Below are positions 12,429 to 21,031 of a DNA stretch of 64,000 nucleotides, one piece after another; the first letter of the stretch is position 1; the number at the start of each line of letters is the position of its first letter. The DNA lies in assembly GCF_003515775.1 (NCBI RefSeq), contig NZ_QWEI01000004.1:246589-310588 (forward strand), written 5' to 3'. The position numbers and the translations under genes were made by a program. Under the pieces are notes generated by a model. It worked only from the letters and a program-made list of their open reading frames with translations, ran no database searches and was not told the origin of the DNA. Source of the stretch: Ureibacillus yapensis (GTDB lineage: Bacteria; Bacillota; Bacilli; Bacillales_A; Planococcaceae).

Positions 12429-13259
12429 ATGAAAGTGGATGCGCAACAAATAGCTTATTCAAATGTTGACCCTATTATAGAAAAACGTAAAAGAAAGCCT
12501 CCACTTTGGCTAAAGGGATTTGTACTGCCAGCTGTTGTGATTGCAGTATGGCAGCTGATTGCAGGATTAGGCTTCGTATCAGAAACCGTGTTGCCGAGCC
12601 CCCTGCTAATTGTTCAATCATTTATCTCTCTAACGCTAAGTGGTGAAATATTTGGACACTTGAAAATCAGTATCCTTCGTGCACTTTGTGGGTTTCTGCT
12701 TGGTGCCGGAATTGGTTTAACACTTGGCTTAATTGTAGGGTTTTCAAAGAGGTCGGAAGGTTATATTGATCCGACGATGCAAATATTGCGGACTATACCA
12801 AATTTAGCTGTAACGCCGCTCTTCATTTTATGGTTTGGATTTGATGAATTATCAAAGATATTACTCATCGCATTTGCTTCCTTCTTCCCGATATATGTGA
12901 ACACATTTAACGGTATACGGTCAGTAGATGCAAAATTATTTGATGTAGCAAGAGTATTGGAGTTTAGTAAAGGAAAGCAATTAACTCGGCTTATTTTCCC
13001 TGCATCCTTGAGTTCTATTTTATTGGGTATTCGTTTATCATTGGGTGCGGCTTGGCTAAGTTTAGTAGTTGCAGAGTTAATGGGTTCTAGCTCTGGAGTA
13101 GGATACATGATCATGGATGCCCGTCAATTCTCGCAAACTGAAAAAGTGTTTGTTGGGATTATAATTTTCGGAATTGTTGGTAAGTTGACAGATTCGTTTG
13201 TGAAAATATTAGAAAAACGATTATTAAAATGGCGAAACAGTTTTGATGGAGTTAATTAA
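12429..13259 (+). CDS. ssuC: Aliphatic sulfonate ABC importer permease SsuC
   Basis: A 276-aa BPD_transp_1 permease with about six membrane segments after a basic cytosolic N-terminus (EKRKRKPPLW). The coupling loop around DVARVLEFSKGKQLTRLIFPASL contacts SsuB. It begins 3 bp after ssuA with AAAGGAG inside the ssuA end and is followed 24 bp later by ssuD. Confidence 0.9.
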   Translation: MKVDAQQIAYSNVDPIIEKRKRKPPLWLKGFVLPAVVIAVWQLIAGLGFVSETVLPSPLLIVQSFISLTLSGEIFGHLKISILRALCGFLLGAGIGLTLGLIVGFSKRSEGYIDPTMQILRTIPNLAVTPLFILWFGFDELSKILLIAFASFFPIYVNTFNGIRSVDAKLFDVARVLEFSKGKQLTRLIFPASLSSILLGIRLSLGAAWLSLVVAELMGSSSGVGYMIMDARQFSQTEKVFVGIIIFGIVGKLTDSFVKILEKRLLKWRNSFDGVN

Positions 13260-13283
13260 TCTTAATATACAGGAGTGAGTTGA

Positions 13284-14417
13284 ATGGAAATTTTATGGTT
13301 TATTCCAACGCATGGTGATGGTCGATATTTAGGAACTGCAAAGGGTGGTCGCGAAACAAATTTTGCTTATTTAAAACAAGTTGCACAAGCTGCCGATCAA
13401 TTGGGTTATGAAGGAGTCTTAATACCAACAGGGAAATCTTGCATAGATCCCTGGGTGGCTGCTTCAGCCCTTGCAACCCATACATCGAAATTGAAATTTT
13501 TAATTGCTGTGCGTCCAGGAATTACAAAACCAACAGTTGCTGCACGGATGGCTGCAACACTCGATGAAATATCCCAAGGAAGACTTTTAATCAATGTTGT
13601 TGCAGGTGGAGACCCAGTAGAACTTGAAGGAGAGGGCATATTTGCTTCACATGATGAACGCTATGAAGAAACCGACGAATTTTTAAATATTTGGCGCAAA
13701 TTATTAGCTGGTGAAAAAGTAGATTATGAAGGTAAATATTTAGCGGTGAAAGGTGGAGAACTTCTCTATCCTGGAGTGCAAAAACCTCATCCCCCAATTT
13801 ACTTTGGCGGCTCTTCCGATGCCGGAATCGCAGTAGCAGGAAAACATTCAGACGTATATTTAACATGGGGTGAACCGATAGAAGACGTAAAACAAAAAAT
13901 TAAAAAGGTTCGTGACGCTGCTGCCAAAGAAGGGCGAGAGGTGAAATTTGGGATCCGTTTACACGTTATTGTGCGCGAAACCGATGAAGAAGCTTGGAAG
14001 GCAGCGGAAGAGTTAATCAAGTATGTTGATGATGAGGCAATAAAAAAAGCACAGGAAGTGTTTAGTCGTTTCGATTCCGTGGGTCAAAAAAATATGGCAT
14101 CACTTCATAAAGGAGATCGAAATAAACTGGAAATTAGTCCGAATCTATGGGCAGGTGTTGGTTTAGTTCGTCGTGGTGCAGGAACAGCTCTTGTTGGCAG
14201 TGCAGAAACGGTAGCAAAACGTATTCGTGAATACCAAGAAATTGGAATAGAATCATTCGTGTTATCAGGCTATCCACACTTGGAAGAATCATATCGCTTT
14301 GCGGAACTTGTTTTCCCATTAATTAATTACAATCAACAAGTGGAATTAGATAGTAAAGTTTCATTGGGTGAAATAATTGGTACCGAACACCGTCCATCCG
14401 ATTTAGTTAAATCTTAA
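13284..14417 (+). CDS. ssuD: FMNH2-dependent alkanesulfonate monooxygenase SsuD
   Basis: A 377-aa bacterial-luciferase-fold monooxygenase. It starts [18 protein letters not shown] and carries conserved flavin/substrate segments ([38 protein letters not shown]). It cleaves the C-S bond of alkanesulfonates with O2 and reduced FMN, releasing sulfite and an aldehyde. It needs a separate NAD(P)H:FMN reductase; a candidate lies 9 kb downstream at 23255. Last gene of ssuBACD; no clear terminator follows before leader copy B at 14529. Confidence 0.93.
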   Translation: MEILWFIPTHGDGRYLGTAKGGRETNFAYLKQVAQAADQLGYEGVLIPTGKSCIDPWVAASALATHTSKLKFLIAVRPGITKPTVAARMAATLDEISQGRLLINVVAGGDPVELEGEGIFASHDERYEETDEFLNIWRKLLAGEKVDYEGKYLAVKGGELLYPGVQKPHPPIYFGGSSDAGIAVAGKHSDVYLTWGEPIEDVKQKIKKVRDAAAKEGREVKFGIRLHVIVRETDEEAWKAAEELIKYVDDEAIKKAQEVFSRFDSVGQKNMASLHKGDRNKLEISPNLWAGVGLVRRGAGTALVGSAETVAKRIREYQEIGIESFVLSGYPHLEESYRFAELVFPLINYNQQVELDSKVSLGEIIGTEHRPSDLVKS

Positions 14418-14528
14418 AGTGTAGGTAATAATAAACAATAGCTAGTTTATTAGCACTTCTAGAAAGATTATCGTTTTTCACTTATGCGATACTAGTGAAA
14501 TAATCCTTTTATATTAATAGTGTAAACC
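14418..14528. other. ssuD to leader-B spacer
   Basis: An AT-rich spacer. TTTCACT and AGTGAAA form a short inverted repeat around 14477-14500, and a weak promoter-like stretch follows. Whether leader B is transcribed from ssu or from its own promoter cannot be decided from sequence. Confidence 0.4.
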
Positions 14529-14580
14529 CACTAGATGACTAGAGGTTCCTTATCTTGGTAAGGGCCTCTTTCTTTTTTCT
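14529..14580 (+). promoter_or_regulatory. Leader attenuator, copy B of the shared sulfur-gene box plus terminator hairpin
   Basis: The box CACTAGATGACTAGAGG (14529-14545) runs into a hairpin AGAGGTTCCTTA...TAAGGGCCTCT (14541-14569) with a T-rich tail TTTCTTTTTTCT. It is nearly identical to copy A, including the tail. It lies between ssuD and the ribR-like pair. Confidence 0.65.
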
Positions 14581-14640
14581 CAATGGAAAAGCGGCGAGAA
14601 AATGAGCTAGTAGAGAGACAAATCAAATCAAATCAAGTTG

Positions 14641-14772
14641 AAATCGAGCATGATGCAATCGAAATTACAGGAAATAAAAGGTTTCATTTTCCTTATTTCA
14701 ATTTGTTACAAAAACTTGGGGGAAATTTTTGTAACAGATTATTATACTAAATAATTGCATCATGCTCGATTT
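14641..14772. repeat. 132-bp element with 19-bp terminal inverted repeats and nested stems
   Basis: Outer arms AAATCGAGCATGATGCAAT (14641-14659) and its exact reverse complement (14754-14772) enclose two inner inverted repeats. One is GAAATAA(aa)GG with CCTTATTTC (about 14670-14699). The other is TGTTACAAAAA (14704-14714) with TTTTTGTAACA (14726-14736). It could be a MITE-like insertion or a structured three-stem RNA in the ribR leader. Confidence 0.7.
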
Positions 14773-14900
14773 TATTATTTGGTCTAGTTTGAAGAAGTGT
14801 TATTAACCCTTAAATATGTATATACAAATTGGCAACTAGATCAATGGAAGCTTTTTAAAGTCTTTGAACCTAATGACTTTATTTAAGAAGGAGGGTTAGT

Positions 14901-15302
14901 ATGAATGCAATAAGCCAATTGAAAAATCCTCTTGTAGTAGGGAGGGTTGTGAAAGGGAAACAGCTAGGGAGAACAATCGGATTTCCAACCGCCAATCTGC
15001 ATTTACTAGCCGGGTTTTCATTAGAAATAGGTGTGTATGGCGTATCTATTTATCATAATTCCAGTAATTATATAGGAATATTAAATGTTGGAAAAAGACC
15101 TACGTTTAATGATGGAAATCATCAAACAGTGGAAGTTCACATTCTTGAATTTAATCAGTTGATCTACGATGAATATTTAACAATTGAAGTAAAGTTCTTT
15201 ATTCGAAATGAAATGAAATTTAGTCATTTGCAAGATTTAATAGCCCAATTAAAAGCAGACGCCTTTTATGCTCGTAAAAAGTTTAGGAAAATAACAAAGT
15301 AA
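14901..15302 (+). CDS. Riboflavin kinase domain protein, N-terminal half of a RibR-like pair
   Basis: A 133-aa stand-alone riboflavin kinase (flavokinase) domain. VVKGKQLGRTIGFPTANL (~residues 17-34) holds the PTAN nucleotide/riboflavin-binding motif, and ILNVGKRPTFND and VEVHI follow as in the kinase half of RibC/RibF. No FAD-synthetase domain is present. B. subtilis has a comparable flavokinase, RibR, in a sulfur operon; it carries an extra RNA-binding C-terminus that counteracts FMN riboswitches. Here the kinase ends at TAA 15300-15302 and the likely C-terminal part continues in the same frame as the next gene. It would raise FMN when SsuD needs it. ATG follows AAGGAGGG. Confidence 0.82.
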   Translation: MNAISQLKNPLVVGRVVKGKQLGRTIGFPTANLHLLAGFSLEIGVYGVSIYHNSSNYIGILNVGKRPTFNDGNHQTVEVHILEFNQLIYDEYLTIEVKFFIRNEMKFSHLQDLIAQLKADAFYARKKFRKITK

Positions 15303-15314
15303 GGAGGAATTGGA

Positions 15315-15590
15315 GTGGATAGATTTGGTCAAGTATTACATTTACCTGACTTGCAATTTTCTCAACTATGCCAACAACAATTTTCAATCAATAAAGGCAT
15401 CTACAATACAATTGATAGTTGGTTTTATCATAATGGGGTCATCAATATTTTAGATAGGAGGCAGATGATTTTACAGTTCATGTCGATTCATACGCAGGAT
15501 GAAACTAGCGCTAAATTCGGGCCTGGGGGATTATCAAAAAAACTAGAGGATTTTTGGGATAAAATAATTGCAAAGATTCCCATGCATTAG
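15315..15590 (+). CDS. Small protein resembling the C-terminal (regulatory/RNA-binding) part of RibR
   Basis: A 91-aa protein starting GTG 15315, in the same frame as the kinase and separated by a single TAA plus 12 nt. The segment AAGGAGGA, which overlaps that stop codon, is an ideal ribosome site at 7-nt spacing. It contains LPDLQFSQL, GIYNTIDSWFYHNGV and FGPGGLSKKL. From memory this resembles the C-terminal portion of B. subtilis RibR (133 + 91 residues is close to its length of about 230), but I could not align it. Function is therefore inferred: RNA-binding modulator of FMN riboswitches, made as a separate chain. Confidence 0.55.
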   Translation: MDRFGQVLHLPDLQFSQLCQQQFSINKGIYNTIDSWFYHNGVINILDRRQMILQFMSIHTQDETSAKFGPGGLSKKLEDFWDKIIAKIPMH

Positions 15591-15702
15591 GGTTCAGGCT
15601 TCAACTAACAGAATAAGTTAAATGTCTACAATAGTTATTAAAAATAAAGACCAATATGCTATTTGACCCGGACATGGAAAGGTAGAAGAAAATGATGAAA
15701 AG

Positions 15703-15750
15703 AAATAGCTGTTAAACAAGTTCCAGTAACAACTCATATAACAGCTATTT
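15703..15750. terminator. Candidate bidirectional terminator between ribR-like pair and cysC
   Basis: AAATAGCTGTT (15703-15713) pairs perfectly with AACAGCTATTT (15740-15750) around a 26-nt loop. T tracts are only moderate on either side, so this is a weak call. Confidence 0.5.
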
Positions 15751-15756
15751 TAATTA

Positions 15757-16353
15757 TTATTTAATATAGTTTTTCGAAGTTAAAAATTCAATAAGTTGTT
15801 CTGTACATTCTTCAATCGTAAATTGCTCACTATCCACAACAATTTCAGGATTTACTGGTGCTTCATAAGGAGCACTGATTCCCGTGAAGTTTTTAATTTC
15901 TTCATTTCTTGCTTTCTTGTAAAGCCCTTTTGGATCACGACGCTCGCATTCTTCAACAGAGCATTTTACATAGACTTCGATAAATTCACCTTCAGCTACA
16001 AGTGATCTGACAACATCCCGATCTTCTTGATATGGAGAAATGAAGGCAGTTAACACAATTTGGCCACTTTCTACAAACAGCTTGGAAACTTCACCGATTC
16101 GACGAATATTTTCTTTACGTGAATCTTCATCGAAACCTAAATCTTTATTTAGCCCGTGGCGGATATTATCGCCATCCAGGACGAAGCTTTGATTTCCTCT
16201 TTCGAATAATGCTCGTGCTAATGAATTAGCAATGGATGATTTTCCAGAAGCAGAAAGACCTGTAAACCAAAGTATGAAACTTTGATGATTGTTTTTTTCT
16301 CTTCTTTCTTCTTTACCGATCGATGCTTCATGCCATACAATATTGGAACTCAA
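15757..16353 (-). CDS. cysC: Adenylylsulfate (APS) kinase CysC
   Basis: A 198-aa APS kinase with P-loop GLSASGKSS at residues 32-40, the LDGDN(I)RHGLN motif and the family segment FISPYQEDRD. It phosphorylates APS to PAPS with ATP. I chose TTG (16351-16353) because GAGGTG is 6 nt upstream; an in-frame GTG at 16362 overlaps that site. Its partner sat lies upstream on the same strand, but a ~180-bp structured repeat sits between them. CysH nearby looks able to use APS directly, so PAPS may serve another use or an alternative route. Confidence 0.93.
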   Translation of the reverse strand: MSSNIVWHEASIGKEERREKNNHQSFILWFTGLSASGKSSIANSLARALFERGNQSFVLDGDNIRHGLNKDLGFDEDSRKENIRRIGEVSKLFVESGQIVLTAFISPYQEDRDVVRSLVAEGEFIEVYVKCSVEECERRDPKGLYKKARNEEIKNFTGISAPYEAPVNPEIVVDSEQFTIEECTEQLIEFLTSKNYIK

Positions 16354-16407
16354 AATGGACACCTCTTTATTATGTAATGGGAATAATTATTTTCTGGACT
16401 TTGGTAG

Positions 16408-16590
16408 TGTCCAGCTGCGGCGGCTAGCTCCTCGAAAACTTTCAGTGCATCCTGAAAGGGCAAAGAGCGCCCTTTCAGGATGCACCTCCGACACACATGG
16501 AGGTGTTAGTGCCGACAATGCCACACGACGTGGCGTTTTTTGTCGGCCAGTTTTTGTCGGAGCTGAACGAGCCGCCTCCGCTTTTCTTTT
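16408..16590. repeat. Dispersed palindromic repeat, family R2 (copy between sat and cysC)
   Basis: Outer arms of GCGGCGGCT/AGCCGCC type (16413-16430 with 16559-16582) enclose three hairpins. One is a 15-bp perfect stem, 16447-16461 with 16469-16483. The second is ACCTCC/GGAGGT. The third is TGCCAC(acgac)GTGGC flanked by CCGACA/TGTCGG. It starts at the sat stop codon and may act as its terminator. Related copies are at 17781, 32816 and 57838. It resembles the dispersed CCAGCGC...GCGCTTGCGCTTT elements common in Bacillaceae. Confidence 0.75.
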
Positions 16591-17728
16591 ATGAATGCGT
16601 TTTTTGGCGTAAACCGCGAATTAATACTTCAATAACTTCTTTTCTGCTGAATGTGCTTGGTGGAATTTCACCGTTTCTTAGCATTTCACGAACTTTTGTA
16701 CCTGATAAGATAATGCGTGAAGATGCATCATGCGGGCAAGTTTTCGTTGTTGCCATGCCTTCGCAAGCCGTGCAATAAAAACTATGCTCAAATTTCATAG
16801 GAGTGATGCCGATTTCTTCAGGTGTAAAGTTTTCAAAGATTTTTTGAGCGTCATACGTACCGTAATAATCGCCTACACCTGCGTGGTCGCGGCCAACGAT
16901 GAAATGCGTGCATCCGTAGTTTTTGCGAACCAGCGCATGGAAAATCGCTTCTCTTGGACCAGCGTAGCGCATTGCAGCAAGGAAAACGCCTAATTGAACT
17001 CGCTCTTTTGGATAATATTGATCTAGTAAAACTTCATAGCTTTCCATACGGATGTTGGCCGGAATATCGTCGGATTTCGTTTCGCCCACAAGTGGATTCA
17101 GGAAAAGACCATCCACTGTTTCCAACGCTACTTTTTGAATGTATTCATGTGCGCGGTGGACAGGGTTTCTTGTTTGGAAACCAACGATTGTTTTCCACCC
17201 ATTCTCCTCAAAAATCGCTCTTGTTTCTTTTGGTTCAAATGTATAAGCAGGGAATTGTTTTTCGGATTTTTTGACTAAAACCGTTTTTCCACCTACATAT
17301 GTGTTGGGGCGATCGTGCAATTTTTTGACGCCTGGATGATTTAAATCGTCCGTGCCATACACTAAACGAGCTTCAACATTTTTGTCTGGTGTATAGATGT
17401 CATTAATTTCGATTATTCCATACACTTCACCGTTAAATGTTAACTTTGCTTTTTCACCAATTGTTAAATTTGCAACAGTTTCATCTGCTACTGGCAATGT
17501 GATAGGAATACTCCAGACTGTTCCAGAAGAAAGACGCATATTTTGAACCACATTTTCATAATCTTCTCGAGCCAGGAAACCGTCAAGTGGACTATATGCA
17601 CCAATTCCTATTAACTCAAGGTCACTTAGGGCAATGGCATCCAATTGGATTTCCTTTTCGATATTTTCCAGTGATTCATTTGGTTTGTAAGTTTGAACTA
17701 ATACTCCTCCGTGTGGTTGAAGACTCAT
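16589..17728 (-). CDS. sat: Sulfate adenylyltransferase Sat (ATP sulfurylase)
   Basis: A 379-aa homo-oligomeric type ATP sulfurylase. The catalytic motif [12 protein letters not shown] (~residues 184-195) and [12 protein letters not shown] are intact, and [15 protein letters not shown] near the C-terminus looks like the zinc-binding motif of bacterial enzymes. It makes APS from sulfate and ATP, the first step of assimilation. ATG follows TAGGAGGAAATGTAA. It lies 103 bp after cysH on the same strand. Confidence 0.95.
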   Translation of the reverse strand: MSLQPHGGVLVQTYKPNESLENIEKEIQLDAIALSDLELIGIGAYSPLDGFLAREDYENVVQNMRLSSGTVWSIPITLPVADETVANLTIGEKAKLTFNGEVYGIIEINDIYTPDKNVEARLVYGTDDLNHPGVKKLHDRPNTYVGGKTVLVKKSEKQFPAYTFEPKETRAIFEENGWKTIVGFQTRNPVHRAHEYIQKVALETVDGLFLNPLVGETKSDDIPANIRMESYEVLLDQYYPKERVQLGVFLAAMRYAGPREAIFHALVRKNYGCTHFIVGRDHAGVGDYYGTYDAQKIFENFTPEEIGITPMKFEHSFYCTACEGMATTKTCPHDASSRIILSGTKVREMLRNGEIPPSTFSRKEVIEVLIRGLRQKTHS

Positions 17729-17780
17729 TTACATTTCCTCCTATTGTTGAAAGATTAAAAAGTACTAATATTTTGAATAC

Positions 17781-17829
17781 TGTCCAGCTGCGAATGCCAG
17801 CCCTTCGTGTAGAGCCGCCTTCGCATTTC
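17781..17829. repeat. Minimal copy of dispersed repeat R2
   Basis: TGTCCAGCTGCGAA...CCAGCCCTTCG...GAGCCGCC-TTCGCA has the same ends as the longer R2 copies but almost no interior. The arms TGCGAA and TTCGCA pair. It fills the gap between cysH and sat. Confidence 0.55.
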
Positions 17830-17831
17830 AA

Positions 17832-18539
17832 TTAGTCATGCAATCCGCATTCTGTTTTGTTTTGTCCTGACCATCTTCCGGAGCGCAAATCGTCCATTGT
17901 GAAAGCTGGTTTTGTACAATGTAGGCAGCCGATACTTGGATAGCCTGTATCGTGAAGCGGGTTGTATGTTAATTCATGCTTGCTGACATAGCGCCATACA
18001 TCTTTCCAAGTCCAGTGGATAAGAGGGCATACTTTAACAGAGTTGAATTTGTTGTCAAGATTAATAAATTCCGTATTTTTTCTTGTCTCGGATTGGTCTC
18101 GGCGCAATCCGGAAATCCATGCTTTTGCCCCAGTCAATGTTTCTCGCAAAGGCGTTAATTTACGGATGGCGCAACATTGGTTCGGGTTAGTTTTCCATAA
18201 TTCATCGCCGTATTGCTCAGCTTGTTCTTCCAAAGTAAGTGCCGGTTTCTTCATTTCAATACGTAATTGCGGGTAACGCTCTTTCACTTTATCAATCGTT
18301 TCATAAGTTTCTTTAAAGTGAACATCCGTATCCAGGAAAACGATCTTGGCATCCGGTTTTACTTTGGCAATTAAATCGATTAAAACAATTCCTTCAATCC
18401 CGAAGCTGCATGCATAAACAATTTCTTCGCCATAATGTTCGTAAGCCCATTTTAAAACATTCAGGGCACCTTTATATTCATCGTCCACTTCAAATTGAAC
18501 GACTGTATCTGTATCCTCCCATGTATCATAAGTAAGCAT
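17832..18539 (-). CDS. cysH: Phosphoadenylyl/adenylyl-sulfate reductase CysH
   Basis: A 235-aa thioredoxin-dependent reductase. An SFGIEG pyrophosphatase-like loop is followed by Cys122-Cys123 (NQCCAIRK) and Cys205-X2-Cys208 (GCLHCT), the four ligands of the [4Fe-4S] cluster found in APS-using reductases. The C-terminal ECGLH carries the catalytic Cys231. The CC/CXXC pattern suggests APS can be reduced directly, as in B. subtilis. It yields sulfite; no sulfite reductase (cysJI) lies in this window. It has its own promoter and starts at ATG after GGGGAGG. Confidence 0.95.
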   Translation of the reverse strand: MLTYDTWEDTDTVVQFEVDDEYKGALNVLKWAYEHYGEEIVYACSFGIEGIVLIDLIAKVKPDAKIVFLDTDVHFKETYETIDKVKERYPQLRIEMKKPALTLEEQAEQYGDELWKTNPNQCCAIRKLTPLRETLTGAKAWISGLRRDQSETRKNTEFINLDNKFNSVKVCPLIHWTWKDVWRYVSKHELTYNPLHDTGYPSIGCLHCTKPAFTMDDLRSGRWSGQNKTECGLHD

Positions 18540-18675
18540 GGATGGTTCCTCCCCTTATTAAATAGTTAAAGCGTTTTGCTGCTTTATAAAAACGTCTTTA
18601 AAATTAAAAATAAAGCGATCTTTTTTAACATCTGGCATCTGTTGCCTCAATGCAAAAAAGCTTTCTATGATTTAA

Positions 18676-18703
18676 AGTATACTATATTAGTAGAAATAGT
18701 CAA
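18676..18703 (-). promoter_or_regulatory. Candidate promoter of cysH-sat-cysC
   Basis: On the minus strand TTGACT (18698-18703), 16-nt spacer, TATACT (18676-18681). A ~130-nt leader follows containing a short GCAT/ATGC stem but no recognisable S-box or the box seen in leaders A-D. Confidence 0.6.
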
Positions 18704-18759
18704 TTTTAAATTGTTTTTTAATTCCAATCTTTATAATTTTAAAATTTTTTAATTCCTTG

Positions 18760-18788
18760 TTGACTTATCGGAAAAGTTAGATTATTGT
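18760..18788 (+). promoter_or_regulatory. Candidate promoter of sbp
   Basis: TTGACT (18760-18765), 17-nt spacer, TATTGT (18783-18788), divergent from the cysH promoter about 60 bp away. AT-rich sequence between the two promoters would suit a shared sulfur regulator, but no operator is clear. Confidence 0.55.
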
Positions 18789-18794
18789 GTTAAC

Positions 18795-18910
18795 AAGATG
18801 ATTTGTTCATATTCATCTTAAAAAATAATTGAATATGTACCGATCAGACACACTGAAGGTTGCATCTATCCCTTACTTCAAAGGGATAAGTATGCAACCT
18901 ATTTTTTTTC
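18795..18910 (+). promoter_or_regulatory. sbp leader: mutually exclusive stems plus attenuator copy C
   Basis: AAGATGA (18795-18801) can pair with TCATCTT (18813-18819). CATATTCA (18808-18815) can instead pair with TGAATATG (18830-18837); the two share TCA. The box GATCAGACACACTGAAGG (18842-18859) then runs into a long hairpin, AGGTTGCAT/ATGCAACCT and ATCCCTT/AAGGGAT (18857-18900), with eight Ts, ending 20 bp before the sbp ATG. Confidence 0.72.
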
Positions 18911-18929
18911 AAAAAAAGGGGAGAAGAAC

Positions 18930-20003
18930 ATGGGGAAAATCAAAAAATTGCTTTTACCGCTATTATTTTTAGTTGCAGTACTGCTTGTAGGATGCGGTGA
19001 GGACACAGAGAAAGCTGCGGAACAAACAGGTGAGTCGAAGGAAACGCCAACGAATGAAACAACAGCCGCGAAAGAGCCGGTGGAAATTTTAAACGTTTCG
19101 TATGATCCAACACGTGAATTGTATACAGAGTTCAATGAAGCATTTGCTGCACATTGGAAAGAAGAGACAGGTCAAGATGTAACCTTCCAGCAATCGCATG
19201 GTGGCTCGGGTAAACAAGGACGCGCTGTGATAGATGGTTTGGAAGCGGATGTCGTGACATTGGCATTGGCATACGATATTGATGAAATTGCACAAACACG
19301 TCAGTTATTAAATGAAGACTGGCAAACTGAATTTGAGCATAATTCATCACCTTACACATCAACAATGGTCTTTTTGGTTCGCAAAGGAAATCCAAAAAAC
19401 ATTAAAGACTGGGAAGACTTAGTAAGAGACGATGTGTCCGTGATTACGCCAAACCCTAAAACGAGCGGCGGGGCCCGCTGGAACTATTTAGCCGCATGGG
19501 GCTATGCAGCCAAAAAGTTCAATGGGGATGAAGAGAAAATTAAACAATTTATGAAAGATTTGTTTGTAAATGTGGAAGTGCTGGATTCTGGTGCCCGTGG
19601 TTCCACGACAACTTTTGTTGAACGTGGGATCGGTGATGTATTAATCGCCTGGGAAAATGAAGCCTACCTTTCATTAAATGAATTAGGCAAAGATGAATTT
19701 GAGATTGTGACGCCTTCATTAAGTATTTTAGCGGAACCACCTGTAGCGGTTGTAGACAAAATCGTGGATAAAAAAGGGACGCGTGAAGTAGCTCAGAGCT
19801 ATCTGGAATATTTATATTCCGATGAAGGGCAAGAAATAGCTGCCAAAAATTACTATCGTCCACGCAATGAAGAAATTCTTGAAAAGTATAAAGACCAATT
19901 CCAAACATTGGATTTAATCACAATTGATGATTTCGGTGGGTGGCAAGAAGCGCAAAAAACTCATTTTGCTGACGGCGGCACTTTCGACGAAATCTATCAA
20001 TAA
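18930..20003 (+). CDS. sbp: Sulfate/thiosulfate-binding lipoprotein Sbp
   Basis: A 357-aa sulfate-binding protein of the CysP/Sbp family. Lipobox LVGC gives lipid-anchored Cys22, followed by a Glu/Thr-rich linker to about residue 50. Family segments include [33 protein letters not shown] and [19 protein letters not shown], which line the sulfate site. AAGGGGAG precedes the ATG. It heads sbp-cysT-cysW-cysA but is separated from cysT by a terminator hairpin (20042), which would favour excess binding protein over permease. Confidence 0.94.
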   Translation: MGKIKKLLLPLLFLVAVLLVGCGEDTEKAAEQTGESKETPTNETTAAKEPVEILNVSYDPTRELYTEFNEAFAAHWKEETGQDVTFQQSHGGSGKQGRAVIDGLEADVVTLALAYDIDEIAQTRQLLNEDWQTEFEHNSSPYTSTMVFLVRKGNPKNIKDWEDLVRDDVSVITPNPKTSGGARWNYLAAWGYAAKKFNGDEEKIKQFMKDLFVNVEVLDSGARGSTTTFVERGIGDVLIAWENEAYLSLNELGKDEFEIVTPSLSILAEPPVAVVDKIVDKKGTREVAQSYLEYLYSDEGQEIAAKNYYRPRNEEILEKYKDQFQTLDLITIDDFGGWQEAQKTHFADGGTFDEIYQ

Positions 20004-20041
20004 TAAAAGAGAATCGTAATCGGAAATTCTAAGGTCTTACA

Positions 20042-20072
20042 AGAGGCGTCTCGAACGGAGACACCTCTTTAT
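20042..20072 (+). terminator. Partial terminator between sbp and cysT
   Basis: AGAGGCGTCTC pairs with GAGACACCTCT around a 4-nt loop (one mismatch), followed by TTTATTT. The short T tract suggests incomplete termination. The rest of the 177-bp gap shows no second promoter that I can call with confidence. Confidence 0.7.
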
Positions 20073-20180
20073 TTAAAAGATTTAAATTCATGGCATTATT
20101 TAGCTGTGAAAGGAAAGCAGCCAGCCTGAACTTTTCTTGATAAGAAGACTTGTCGTACAAGATTCTAAAGGGGGATACAT

Positions 20181-21017
20181 ATGGAACTAACTTGGAAGAA
20201 ACGAAAAAAGAATACCATTATACCCGGTTTTTCTTTAACCCTTGGCTACACCATGATTTATTTGAGCCTTATTGTGCTGCTGCCACTATCAATGGTTTTT
20301 TTTAATACCATCTCGATGAGTTGGAATGAATTTTATGAAACGATCACGCATCCACGGGCGGTTGCCTCCTACAAATTAACTTTTGGCGCCGCATTTGCCG
20401 CTGGTCTTATAAATGTAGTATTTGGAACGATTATTGCCTGGGTTTTAATTCGCTATGAATTTCCGGGCAAAAAAATTATCGACGGTCTTGTGGATTTGCC
20501 GTTTGCTTTGCCCACAGCGGTAGCCGGAATTGCCTTAACCTCACTGTATGCACCGAATGGATGGATTGGGCAATTTTTTGACTTCAAGATTTCCTTTACG
20601 CCCTTAGGGATAATCATTGCTCTTACCTTTATCGGATTGCCTTTTATTGTTCGGACAGTTCAGCCTGTGCTTCAAAACTTGAGCAGTGAAGTGGAAGAAG
20701 CTTCTGCGAGTTTGGGGGCCAACCGTTTTCAAACATTTACAAAAGTTATTTTTCCGGAACTTTTGCCTGCAATCCTTACCGGTTTTTCATTAGCATTTGC
20801 CCGTGCACTGGGAGAGTATGGATCAGTCGTCTTTATAGCAGGAAATATGCCGATGAAAACGGAAATCACGCCACTTATTATAATGACAAAACTTGAACAA
20901 TACGATTATGCAGGCGCTACAGCAATTGCAACGGTCATGCTGGTCGCTTCCTTTGTCTTGCTGTTTGTCATCAACATGATTCAATGGGTTACGAATCGAA
21001 AATTTAACCAGCAATAA
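20181..21017 (+). CDS. cysT: Sulfate ABC importer permease CysT
   Basis: A 278-aa inner-membrane permease (CysT/CysU) with six hydrophobic segments. The coupling loop [27 protein letters not shown] lies around residues 172-198. It starts [23 protein letters not shown], typical of CysT. With CysW it forms the channel for sulfate/thiosulfate, powered by CysA. ATG follows AAGGGGGAT; cysW begins 15 bp after its stop. Confidence 0.93.
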   Translation: MELTWKKRKKNTIIPGFSLTLGYTMIYLSLIVLLPLSMVFFNTISMSWNEFYETITHPRAVASYKLTFGAAFAAGLINVVFGTIIAWVLIRYEFPGKKIIDGLVDLPFALPTAVAGIALTSLYAPNGWIGQFFDFKISFTPLGIIIALTFIGLPFIVRTVQPVLQNLSSEVEEASASLGANRFQTFTKVIFPELLPAILTGFSLAFARALGEYGSVVFIAGNMPMKTEITPLIIMTKLEQYDYAGATAIATVMLVASFVLLFVINMIQWVTNRKFNQQ

Positions 21018-21031
21018 GGAGGGAAGAAACG

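Noticed and set aside
14641..14772. Insertion sequence with a transposase
   Set aside because: The element is only 132 bp and encodes nothing; at most it is a MITE-like remnant.
14581..14900. FMN riboswitch upstream of the riboflavin kinase
   Set aside because: No RFN signature (GGGGCAGGGTGAAATTCCC-like) is present; the structure there is a different nested inverted repeat.
14901..15302. Riboflavin kinase ORF as a truncated pseudogene of RibC/RibF
   Set aside because: The kinase domain is complete with its motifs and has a good ribosome site; stand-alone flavokinases such as RibR exist in sulfur operons.
16408..16590. Small coding ORFs read across the R2 repeat
   Set aside because: They have no ribosome sites, and the sequence is explained by palindromic repeat structure shared with other intergenic copies.
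18540..18675. cysH leader as a fifth copy of the sulfur box
   Set aside because: On the minus strand there is a small GCAT/ATGC stem, but neither the GAYYAGAC box nor a terminator directly after it.
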